Shown in pieces: positions 7,105-14,465 of a DNA stretch of 32,541 bases. The stretch comes from RGIG6165 sp045538835. Its GTDB lineage: Bacteria; Bacillota; Clostridia; Oscillospirales; Feifaniaceae. The position numbers and the translations under genes are program-made. How positions within the stretch are numbered: position 1 is the stretch's first letter; every line of letters begins with the position of its first letter. The stretch spans positions 1 through 32,541 of the forward strand of contig JAZQEF010000006.1 in assembly GCA_045538835.1 (NCBI GenBank), given 5' to 3'. The notes under the pieces were generated by a model. That model was given only the letters and a program-made list of their open reading frames with translations. It had not been told where the DNA came from and ran no database searches.

Positions 7105-8534
7105 CTGTGCTTTCTCCTGATAAATACCACAAGACCGAATACAAGAAGTCCCGCGGGTATGATATACACAAACAGGTATGAGAAGATGCGCATTTCATTG
7201 TAACTCATACGCAGATAGTTGTCGGCAAATGAAATGGTGCTGATATACGTAAGTTCATGCTTCTCCTCGCCCGTATCTGCACAGTTAAGTGTAAACTGCG
7301 CATTATTTATGCCTGCGCCGCTGATATAACTGTCGGAAATTGCCGTGCTTGAAGTACTTACCAGAACCTTTGAATCACTTGCATTACCCGAAGCGGTAGC
7401 GTGTTTTTTCGCCTCAGCCGCAATGACAAACGGTCCGTTTGCCGATTTGTTGTTGAGTAAGGAATTTTCACCCGAATACAGAACGGGTCTTACGCTGTAA
7501 TCGTGAGTTTCCTTTAATTCAAGAGGTGTTGCCAAAGGTGTAATAAGATGCATGGCGTCAGAAAGATTTTGTGTATATTCCGTATCGCCGTAATCGGCGA
7601 TGATTGCATATGCCTCTCCGACGTATTCGGCCTGGTCAACAATTACATTTTCTTTACCGCTTGTAACGCCGATGCCTATATCCGCAAGGAATGCAGAGAG
7701 ATTGTCAAGCCCCTCAACACCGTAGTTGAGATATACCGCAAGCGTCGTATCACCGCGGTCAAGCCAGAGTTGAAGTTTCTTTATCTCATCTTCCGAGAAA
7801 TCAGCACCCGGCGCATTTACCGTAATGAAAGTCACGTCTTCGGGAATGTCGCCCGTCATAAGGTCGAGCGTCTGATTCCCGTAGCCTGCCGTCTCCATAA
7901 GTTCGAGGTAGTCCTCGCCCACGCTTTCGTTGTGGTTGACCGTATAAGCGTGATTTTTTATCGCAGTGTCCGATGCAACATATGAAATGGCATTGGTCAG
8001 TTTCTGTTCGACTGCCATACCGTCAATATACATTTCTTCGCTTTCCGTCACGTCTATCATATAAAGGTCGGTAAGCGTGAGAACTTTGAACCTGTCACCG
8101 CTTGCGACAACTATATCAAAGTCACTTGTAACCCCGTATTTTTGAGCAAAAGTAGGATCGGCATCAACGTCCACCTGCGTAACTTCTATTTTATCGGAAT
8201 AGAGCGCATATTTCTGCATATATTCAGACAGCGAGAAGCCGCTGATATCCGCCGTCATCACTGGAGTGCCGTAGTAATAGTATGTGCCCGATGAAAACTG
8301 CGCATCAAGCGCGGCAGGCTCACAAAGCGTATAGATAGTTACGTCTTTTTCAAGACTGTCAAGAATCATATAAGTGGTATCACTTATTGATGAGCGCTTA
8401 TCCGTTGTCATATCAATAAGAAGATTCGTCCTCTCCCCGATCAGCCCCACAATGAGATTGACTGCAATAAGCACTGCTAAGAATATCACAACAAATACCG
8501 TAGAGGCGGCGCCGTATTTAAAATTTCTTTTCAT
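7101..8534 (-). CDS. GldG-like ABC transporter auxiliary protein
   Basis: A 477-residue protein with an N-terminal membrane helix (about 12-34), a large outside domain resembling the ABC_transp_aux/GldG family (segment SYVASDTAIKNHAYTVNHNESVGEDYLELM, then ITVNAPGADFSEDEIKKLQLWLDRG), and a C-terminal membrane helix ending in RRKHR. In Bacteroidetes, GldG works with GldA and GldF in gliding; homologues also occur in non-gliding Firmicutes, where the cargo is unknown. A strong AAGGAGGTG site precedes the start. It follows the permease gene by 14 bp and overlaps the DUF4340 gene by 4 bp, so the four proteins are very likely one complex. Confidence 0.78.
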   Translation of the reverse strand: MKRNFKYGAASTVFVVIFLAVLIAVNLIVGLIGERTNLLIDMTTDKRSSISDTTYMILDSLEKDVTIYTLCEPAALDAQFSSGTYYYYGTPVMTADISGFSLSEYMQKYALYSDKIEVTQVDVDADPTFAQKYGVTSDFDIVVASGDRFKVLTLTDLYMIDVTESEEMYIDGMAVEQKLTNAISYVASDTAIKNHAYTVNHNESVGEDYLELMETAGYGNQTLDLMTGDIPEDVTFITVNAPGADFSEDEIKKLQLWLDRGDTTLAVYLNYGVEGLDNLSAFLADIGIGVTSGKENVIVDQAEYVGEAYAIIADYGDTEYTQNLSDAMHLITPLATPLELKETHDYSVRPVLYSGENSLLNNKSANGPFVIAAEAKKHATASGNASDSKVLVSTSSTAISDSYISGAGINNAQFTLNCADTGEEKHELTYISTISFADNYLRMSYNEMRIFSYLFVYIIPAGLLVFGLVVFIRRKHR

Positions 8535-8548
8535 TCCACTGCACCTCC

Positions 8549-9289
8549 TTACGCGTAACGTCTCTTCTCGATGACTCTTGCAGTCAGGAAGATGAACGCC
8601 GCAATCAGACTGATATAGTATATCACGGCAGGCACATCAAAAAGACCTGCCGTAAAGTTGTTATATCTGTCGTAGACCGAGAGCGCAGACACGGCATTTG
8701 CGATAAACTCGCTTGATATCTTTGCCGTAAATGAGGGCAGAAGCATAGCAAGCAGCATTACTGCAAAAGTGCCGAGCGCCGAAATAAGTTGGCTTTCGGT
8801 GAGTGATGAAATAAAAAGACCGATGGCGATAAACACCATACCTACCAGAAGCACCGCAACAAAATTGCCTATTGCAGTACCAAAGTCAAAAGTCGGGCTG
8901 TTTGTTGCCGATATCACCCAGAAAACGATTGTCACCGCAAGCGACATTGCGTACATAGCGGCGGCTGAAAGGTATTTGCCGAGCACTATGTCGAGCACGC
9001 CGACGGGGCTTGTTATGAGAAGTTGGTCTGTACCGAGTTTCTTCTCTTCGCTGAGCAGTTTCATCGTGAGAAGCGGCACGGCGATGATAAGCACGGAGAG
9101 CAGCGACGAATAGAGTACCGTCAGGTCATTTGTCTGCAAATATGTTGACGTCTCACCCGAAAAGGGATTAAAGCCCGCATTGTAAATCACAAAAAATATA
9201 GAGGAGATAACGGTGAAAACCGCAAGAATGATATATCCCAGAGGCGAGGTGAAATACGATTTCATCTCTCTTTTGAAAATTGCAATCAT
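8549..9289 (-). CDS. ABC-2-type transporter permease (GldF-like)
   Basis: A 246-residue polytopic membrane protein with about six helices. The start MIAIFKREMKSYFTSPLGYI is the typical amphipathic start of ABC-2/GldF permeases. The segment LLTMKLLSEEKKLGTDQLLI matches the family coupling region between helices 2 and 3. It would form the membrane channel used by the ATPase encoded just upstream, whose stop codon shares one base with its start (TAATG). It belongs to the Gld-type set at the end of the long operon. Substrate unknown. Confidence 0.85.
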   Translation of the reverse strand: MIAIFKREMKSYFTSPLGYIILAVFTVISSIFFVIYNAGFNPFSGETSTYLQTNDLTVLYSSLLSVLIIAVPLLTMKLLSEEKKLGTDQLLITSPVGVLDIVLGKYLSAAAMYAMSLAVTIVFWVISATNSPTFDFGTAIGNFVAVLLVGMVFIAIGLFISSLTESQLISALGTFAVMLLAMLLPSFTAKISSEFIANAVSALSVYDRYNNFTAGLFDVPAVIYYISLIAAFIFLTARVIEKRRYA

Positions 9290-10236
9290 TACTCTTCCCT
9301 CCTGTCCGTAAGTTCAATAAAGATGTCCTCAAGGCTCATATCAGGTGCCTTGCTCTCAAGCAAGTACCAGCCGTTATCGGCACAGAGTTTGAAGAGAGGC
9401 TTCTTTATATCGACAGTGCCGTCGGTCTCGATGACATATTCAAATTCATCGTCGCCGGTCTGAGTGCCGAGTGTAACTTTGCGCACACCTTCAAGACCTT
9501 GGGTAGCCTTCAAAACGTCGTCAGACGTGCCTGCGATACGTGCAATTATGTTTTTGGAAGAAATTGCATTTGCAGTCAGTTCATCGGTCGGAGCATCGGC
9601 GACCTTTTTGCCCTTTGCTATAACGATAACACGGTCACACACCGCCTGCACTTCAGAGAGAATGTGCGAGGACAGAATTATAGTGTGCGACTTGCCGAGT
9701 TTTTCGATAAGACTTCTTATCTCAATAATCTGTTTGGGGTCGAGACCGACAGTCGGCTCGTCCAAAATGAGCACTTCGGGACTGCCGAGCAGCGCCTGAG
9801 CAAGACCGACTCTCTGCTTGTAACCTTTGGACAAGTTGCGTATAGGTCTTTCAATAACGTCTGTTATTTTTACGACATCTGCAACTTCAAGGATATGTTT
9901 TTTCTTGTCAAACCCTTTTTTTCCTATTTTTTTGAGGTCAAACACAAAATAAAGGTAATCTTTAACCGTCATATCGAGGTAAAGAGGCGGAAGTTCAGGC
10001 AGATAGCCTATCTTGCTCTTTACAACATCAGGTTCTTCCAAAATGTCGTGACCGTCGACCTTTGCGGTGCCTGCGGTCGCTGAAATGTACCCCGTGATCA
10101 TATTCATCGTCGTCGTCTTGCCCGCGCCGTTAGGGCCAAGCAGACCGACGATCTCACCCTTCTCCACCGTAAACGAAATATTGTTTACGGCATACTTCTT
10201 ACCGTATTTTTTGGTAAGACCGGATACTTCAATCAT
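9289..10236 (-). CDS. ABC transporter ATP-binding protein (GldA/CcmA type)
   Basis: A 315-residue ATPase that powers the permease encoded next. All key motifs are present: Walker A GLLGPNGAGKTTTMN (about residue 30), Q-loop region YLPELPPLYLDMTV, signature LSKGYKQRVGLAQAL, Walker B VLILDEPTVGLDP and the switch histidine in ILSSHILSE. The C-terminal 80 residues form the extra domain typical of GldA/NatA-like ATPases. The start lies 4 bp after aspS, and its ribosome binding site falls inside the end of aspS. Confidence 0.92.
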   Translation of the reverse strand: MIEVSGLTKKYGKKYAVNNISFTVEKGEIVGLLGPNGAGKTTTMNMITGYISATAGTAKVDGHDILEEPDVVKSKIGYLPELPPLYLDMTVKDYLYFVFDLKKIGKKGFDKKKHILEVADVVKITDVIERPIRNLSKGYKQRVGLAQALLGSPEVLILDEPTVGLDPKQIIEIRSLIEKLGKSHTIILSSHILSEVQAVCDRVIVIAKGKKVADAPTDELTANAISSKNIIARIAGTSDDVLKATQGLEGVRKVTLGTQTGDDEFEYVIETDGTVDIKKPLFKLCADNGWYLLESKAPDMSLEDIFIELTDRREE

Positions 10237-10240
10237 CTGT

Positions 10241-12019
10241 TTACTCTCTTTCTTCAGTGGATATTTTTATTCCAAGCACTTCGAGTGATGCATCATCGAC
10301 CACATCGGGGGCATTGCTCATAAGTTCGCTTGCATTCTGTACTTTGGGGAATGCGATGACGTCACGCAGACTGTCTGCACCGCACATTATCATGGCAAGC
10401 CTGTCAAGACCGATGCCTGCGCCGCCGTGGGGCGCCGCGCCGTATTTGTAAGCATCGACAAGGAAACCGAACTTTGCCTGTATCTCCTCATCGGTGAGAT
10501 GGAGCGCCTTAAACATTCTGTTCTGCAGATCGGGGTCGGTAATTCTTATCGAACCGCTGGAAAGTTCAATGCCGTTTAACACAAGGTCATAAGCCTTTGC
10601 ATAGACCTTTTCGGGCGCGCTGTCAAGATACTGTATACAGTCGTCATTGGGCATCGTAAAGGGGTGGTGCATTGCAACCCACTCACCTGCGTCCTCGTCC
10701 CACTCAAAGAAGGGGAAGTCGGTTATCCACAGGAAGTTGTAACCGTCGGGAACCCTGTCAAGTTGTTTTGCAACGGTAAGACGGAGTGCGCCGAGTACGG
10801 GAAGCGTAACCCTGTTTTTATCCGCGATAATCAGGGCAACGTCACCCTGCTTCATGCCGAGTTTTTCTATAATTGCAGAAATTTCATCTTCGGTCATAAA
10901 TTTGCCGAATGAGCAGTTAGGCGCTTCGTCCACCCATCTTATATAGGCAAGGCCTTTTGCGCCGATGCCCTTTGCCGACTCGGTGAGTTTGTCAATGACC
11001 TTTCTGGAAAGTTCCCCTGCGGCGTTATCGGCAACGATACCTCTGACACTGCCGCCTGCCTCTATCGCGCCCGTAAATACGCCAAAACCGCAGTTTTTAA
11101 CGGTATCCGACAAATCTACAATTTCCATACCGAAGCGTGTGTCGGGCTTGTCCGAGCCGAAACGGTCCATAGCCTCGTTATAGGTGAGTCTGGGCAGAGG
11201 CAGAGGAATGTCCACATCAAGCACCTCTTTAAAGAGCCTCTTTACAAAGCCCTCGTTCATCTCGAGTACGTCCTCGACATCGACAAAACTCATCTCAAGG
11301 TCTATCTGTGTAAATTCGGGCTGTCTGTCGGCACGCAGGTCCTCATCTCTGAAACATCTTGCAAGCTGGAAATAGCGGTCAAACCCTGCTATCATCAGTA
11401 ACTGCTTGTATATCTGGGGCGACTGCGGCAGAGCGTAAAACTTGCCGTTGTGTACTCGTGAGGGCACAAGATAGTCTCTCGCACCTTCGGGAGTCGACTT
11501 CATAAGCATAGGCGTTTCAATGTCTATAAAGCCGTTTTCAGTATAATACTGCCTTGCCACCTGCGCTATTTTGTGGCGCATCATAATGTTGTCGGCAAGA
11601 GGCTTTCTTCTCAGATCAAGATAGCGGTATTTAAGACGGAGTTCCTCATTTACGTTTGTCTCCGCCGTCACTTCAAAAGGCGGCGTCTGCGCCTTTGAAA
11701 GTATGCGAAGGTCGCTTACATCTATCTCAATGTCACCCGTCTTTAAATCGGGATTCTTGCTCGAACGCTCGATTACAATGCCCTTTGCCATGAGCACGTC
11801 CTCACTTCTGCAGGTGGACGCCTTTTCAAATATCTCCTTATCGGTCTTGTCGTTAAAGGAAAGTTGAACGATACCGCTTCTGTCCCTCAAATCAATAAAT
11901 ATGAGGTTGCCGAGATCGCGTATCTTCTGCACGTAACCGCCGACTGTGACCTCTTTGCCTATTCCCTCAACTTCGGCGCAGTAGCAGGTGCGCTTTAGCC
12001 CTTTCATTGTATCAGCCAT
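10241..12019 (-). CDS. aspS: Aspartyl-tRNA synthetase
   Basis: A class II synthetase that charges tRNA-Asp. The 592-residue length fits the bacterial type, with an N-terminal OB-fold anticodon-binding domain (VGGYVQKIRDLGNLIFIDLRD), the class II core (FIDIETPMLMKSTPEGARDYLVPSR; FRDEDLRADRQPEFTQIDLE) and motif 3 near the C-terminus (GAGIGLDRLAMI). The bacterial GAD insertion domain lies between. The start is the ATG at 12017-12019 after AAGGAGATATACA; the more upstream ATG would place that site inside the gene. It overlaps hisS by 8 bp. The hisS-aspS pair is common in Clostridia. Confidence 0.96.
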   Translation of the reverse strand: MADTMKGLKRTCYCAEVEGIGKEVTVGGYVQKIRDLGNLIFIDLRDRSGIVQLSFNDKTDKEIFEKASTCRSEDVLMAKGIVIERSSKNPDLKTGDIEIDVSDLRILSKAQTPPFEVTAETNVNEELRLKYRYLDLRRKPLADNIMMRHKIAQVARQYYTENGFIDIETPMLMKSTPEGARDYLVPSRVHNGKFYALPQSPQIYKQLLMIAGFDRYFQLARCFRDEDLRADRQPEFTQIDLEMSFVDVEDVLEMNEGFVKRLFKEVLDVDIPLPLPRLTYNEAMDRFGSDKPDTRFGMEIVDLSDTVKNCGFGVFTGAIEAGGSVRGIVADNAAGELSRKVIDKLTESAKGIGAKGLAYIRWVDEAPNCSFGKFMTEDEISAIIEKLGMKQGDVALIIADKNRVTLPVLGALRLTVAKQLDRVPDGYNFLWITDFPFFEWDEDAGEWVAMHHPFTMPNDDCIQYLDSAPEKVYAKAYDLVLNGIELSSGSIRITDPDLQNRMFKALHLTDEEIQAKFGFLVDAYKYGAAPHGGAGIGLDRLAMIMCGADSLRDVIAFPKVQNASELMSNAPDVVDDASLEVLGIKISTEERE

Positions 12020-13280
12020 TGTATATCTCCTTAAATTCATTTACGAAATTTGGGAGTGAAATGTCATATTCACTCTTGTCATTCATATTTTTAATCTTTG
12101 CTCTGCCGTCTGCACATTCCTGCTCACCTAAAATGACAGAGTACTTTGCACCGATTTTATCTGCATACTTCATCTGCGCCTTGACGCTTCTGCCGACAAC
12201 GTCGCACTGCGCCGGAATACCCTGTGAGCGAAGTGCATCGCAGATTATCATTGCCCTACTCTTTGCCTCATCACCGATGCTGCCGATATATACCGCAGGT
12301 GCATTGTCTATATTAAAATCATAATCTGCAAGTACCATAAGCAGTCTGCCTATACCCATACCAAATCCCAGTGCGGGCATATCCACACCGCCGAGCTGAG
12401 TGCAGAGTCCGTCATACCTGCCTCCGCCGCAGACCGTTCCCTGCGCACCGATACTGTTTGAAACAAATTCAAACACCGTCTTTGTGTAGTAGTCGAGCCC
12501 GCGCACGATAGTCGGGTCGACTTCAAATGAAATGCCCATATCCGCAAGCAGTTTTTTGACCTGCTCAAAATGGTCTTTACACTCATCACACAGATAGTCG
12601 AGCATGACGGGCGCATCTTTTGCAAGTTCACCGCATACGGGACTCTTGCAGTCGATTATTCTCATCGGATTTTTGTCAAGTCTTGTAAGGCAGGTCTCGC
12701 AGAGTTTGTCCTTATGAGCAGAAAAATACTCATAAAGCGCCAACTGATAGTGTTTTCTGCATTCGGGACAGCCGATTGAGTTTATATTTAATGTAATACT
12801 TTCGAGAAGTCCGAGTTTTTCAAATATTCTGTACGGTATGCTTATGACCTCGGCATCAGCAAACGGCTCCTTTGAGCCGAACATCTCGATGCCGAACTGT
12901 TCAAACTCCCTCCATCTGCCTGCCTGCGGCTTTTCGTAGCGGTAGCAGTTTGCAAAATAGTACATTCTGACGGGAAGCGTGCCTGCATACAGACCGCTCT
13001 CCAAAAACGCACGCACCGCGCCTGCCGTACCCTCGGGGCGCAGGGTGATGCTTCTTCCGCCCTTGTCCTCAAAAGTGTACATCTCTTTTGAAACGACGTC
13101 GGTGGTGTCGCCTACGCCTCTCTCAAAAAGTTCTGTGTGTTCAAATACGGGAGTTCTCACTTCGCTGTAGCCGAACGGACGCACCGTATCACGCAGCAAA
13201 GCCTCAAGCCACACAGTCCTATCACTCTCTGCGCCGATTATGTCCTTAGTGCCCTTGGGCACTTTTGTTATTATATTCAT
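12012..13280 (-). CDS. hisS: Histidyl-tRNA synthetase
   Basis: A class II synthetase that charges tRNA-His. The 422-residue length is normal. It shows the N-terminal KVPKGTKDI motif, motif 2 (LRPEGTAGAVRAFLE, then FANCYRYEKPQAGRWREFEQFG), the histidine-specific loops GLDYYTKTVFEF and GGGRYDGL, motif 3 (ALGFGMGIGRLLMVL) and a C-terminal anticodon-binding domain. The start is 2 bp after the mgsA-like gene. No T-box leader is present, consistent with its position inside a long operon. Confidence 0.96.
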   Translation of the reverse strand: MNIITKVPKGTKDIIGAESDRTVWLEALLRDTVRPFGYSEVRTPVFEHTELFERGVGDTTDVVSKEMYTFEDKGGRSITLRPEGTAGAVRAFLESGLYAGTLPVRMYYFANCYRYEKPQAGRWREFEQFGIEMFGSKEPFADAEVISIPYRIFEKLGLLESITLNINSIGCPECRKHYQLALYEYFSAHKDKLCETCLTRLDKNPMRIIDCKSPVCGELAKDAPVMLDYLCDECKDHFEQVKKLLADMGISFEVDPTIVRGLDYYTKTVFEFVSNSIGAQGTVCGGGRYDGLCTQLGGVDMPALGFGMGIGRLLMVLADYDFNIDNAPAVYIGSIGDEAKSRAMIICDALRSQGIPAQCDVVGRSVKAQMKYADKIGAKYSVILGEQECADGRAKIKNMNDKSEYDISLPNFVNEFKEIYNG

Positions 13281-13282
13281 AT

Positions 13283-13687
13283 TTATTTTCCCTTCGCCTT
13301 TACAATATCACGCCAGTCAAGGTCGCCCCTTGCCAGACCTTGTATAAGTACCTCCGCCGTCGCAAGATTTGTCGCAACGGGAATTATGTTCTTGTCGCAG
13401 AGTTTGAGAATAAAATCTCCGCTTCTTATCTCTCCCATCTCCATGATGTCGCGGAAGAAAATGACAAGGTCTATCTCGTTGTACTCTATTCTTGTGCCTA
13501 TCTGCTCAAAAGCGCTCTCGCTGTCGGCAATGATAGTATCTATATGAAGTCCCGTTTCAGCCTGAATGGCAAAACCCGTCTCGCTTGAAGCGCAAAGACT
13601 GTGCTGCGAGAGTATACCGCAGTATGCCGTACAGAACTGCACGAGAAGTTCTCTTCTGTTTGTGTGCGCCATAAGTGCAATATTCAT
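13283..13687 (-). CDS. Methylglyoxal synthase-like protein with altered active site
   Basis: A 134-residue protein of the MGS fold. Genuine MgsA converts dihydroxyacetone phosphate to methylglyoxal. The frame of the family is clear: NIALMAHTNRREL, IEYNEIDLVIFFRD, IIPVATNLATAEVLIQGL and RGDLDWRDIV. Compared with E. coli MgsA as I recall it, the phosphate/catalytic parts are changed. GTTG is SETG (residues 35-38), and the GPxGGDQQ segment with catalytic Asp71 is DSESAFEQ (55-62). The loop with His98 lacks a matching His. His19 (here His8) and Asp91 (here Asp80) are kept. It is probably not an active MgsA and may be a ligand-binding relative. It lies between minD and hisS in the long operon. Confidence 0.72.
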   Translation of the reverse strand: MNIALMAHTNRRELLVQFCTAYCGILSQHSLCASSETGFAIQAETGLHIDTIIADSESAFEQIGTRIEYNEIDLVIFFRDIMEMGEIRSGDFILKLCDKNIIPVATNLATAEVLIQGLARGDLDWRDIVKAKGK

Positions 13688-13701
13688 GTCTTAAGTCCTT
13701 T

Positions 13702-14457
13702 CTATTTCCAGAATTTTTTAAGAGGCCGCGTTTCCCCCTCAAGTCTTGCTGCAATATCGTCTATCTGCGTTTTCATCTCGCAGCGGCGGCCCATAGGTGA
13801 CTCTCCTGCGTTCTGCCACTTGATGAGTCTGCTCTCGGAGGGCAGCAGCCCGATGAGCTTTACACATACGCTGTCGATTATCTCATCGACATCGGGTGCA
13901 TTTTTGCTTTCTATCAGCCTTTCATCGAGGCTGTTGACTATCATATAAGACTGTATACCGTCCTTTGCTATCTCGGAGGCGATTTTTTCACCGTCACGGA
14001 TAGCAGGCTTATACAGAGTAGTCACGATAATAACCGTATCGGCATTTTTGGTGTAGAGTTCAAAAGATTTTCCCATACCTGCGGCGGTGTCCACCACGAT
14101 ATAGTCATAGTACGGGCGCAGATGGTCAAGCAGTTTGCCGATAACTGCACCATCCACCCTCTTTTCGGTCTCACCCTCGACTGTGCCTGCCATAAAATAC
14201 AGATTACTCGCAAAGGCGCTTTTATATATGGCGTCATTTAGAACACAGTTTCCTGCGGCAACGTCACCAAGGTCATATGCAAACGAGCCGTCAAGTCCGA
14301 TAAGCAGGTCGAGATTTCTAAAATCAAGATCGCCGTCAATGGCAAGTACCGTATTTCCCCTCTCGGCAAGCGCCTGAGAGAGTGCGGCGGCCACCGTCGT
14401 CTTTCCGACACCGCCCTTGCCCGAGGCTATCGCTATCACTTTTGCATTCTTATCCAT
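13702..14457 (-). CDS. minD: MinD-like septum-site-determining ATPase
   Basis: A 251-residue ParA/MinD-family ATPase. The deviant Walker A motif ASGKGGVGKTT (two lysines), DGDLDFRNLD (switch I) and YIVVDTAAGM (Walker B) are all present. MinD recruits MinC to block FtsZ away from midcell. The C-terminus is short (RPLKKFWK) and could be a reduced membrane-targeting helix. It sits between mrdA and the MgsA-like gene, as in many Clostridia, but minC and minE are not in this window. It may therefore work with unlinked partners or in another positioning role. Confidence 0.82.
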   Translation of the reverse strand: MDKNAKVIAIASGKGGVGKTTVAAALSQALAERGNTVLAIDGDLDFRNLDLLIGLDGSFAYDLGDVAAGNCVLNDAIYKSAFASNLYFMAGTVEGETEKRVDGAVIGKLLDHLRPYYDYIVVDTAAGMGKSFELYTKNADTVIIVTTLYKPAIRDGEKIASEIAKDGIQSYMIVNSLDERLIESKNAPDVDEIIDSVCVKLIGLLPSESRLIKWQNAGESPMGRRCEMKTQIDDIAARLEGETRPLKKFWK

Positions 14458-14465
14458 AATTACCT

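Noticed and set aside
9280..10083. Open frame of 267 codons on the plus strand
   Set aside because: It is antisense to the ABC ATPase with intact Walker and signature motifs; no ribosome binding site or family pattern.
12012..13290. T-box or other leader regulation of hisS and aspS
   Set aside because: The genes are separated by 2 bp or overlap, leaving no room for a leader RNA.
13283..13687. Plain annotation as active methylglyoxal synthase
   Set aside because: The GTTG and GGDQQ motifs that carry phosphate-binding and catalytic residues are not present.
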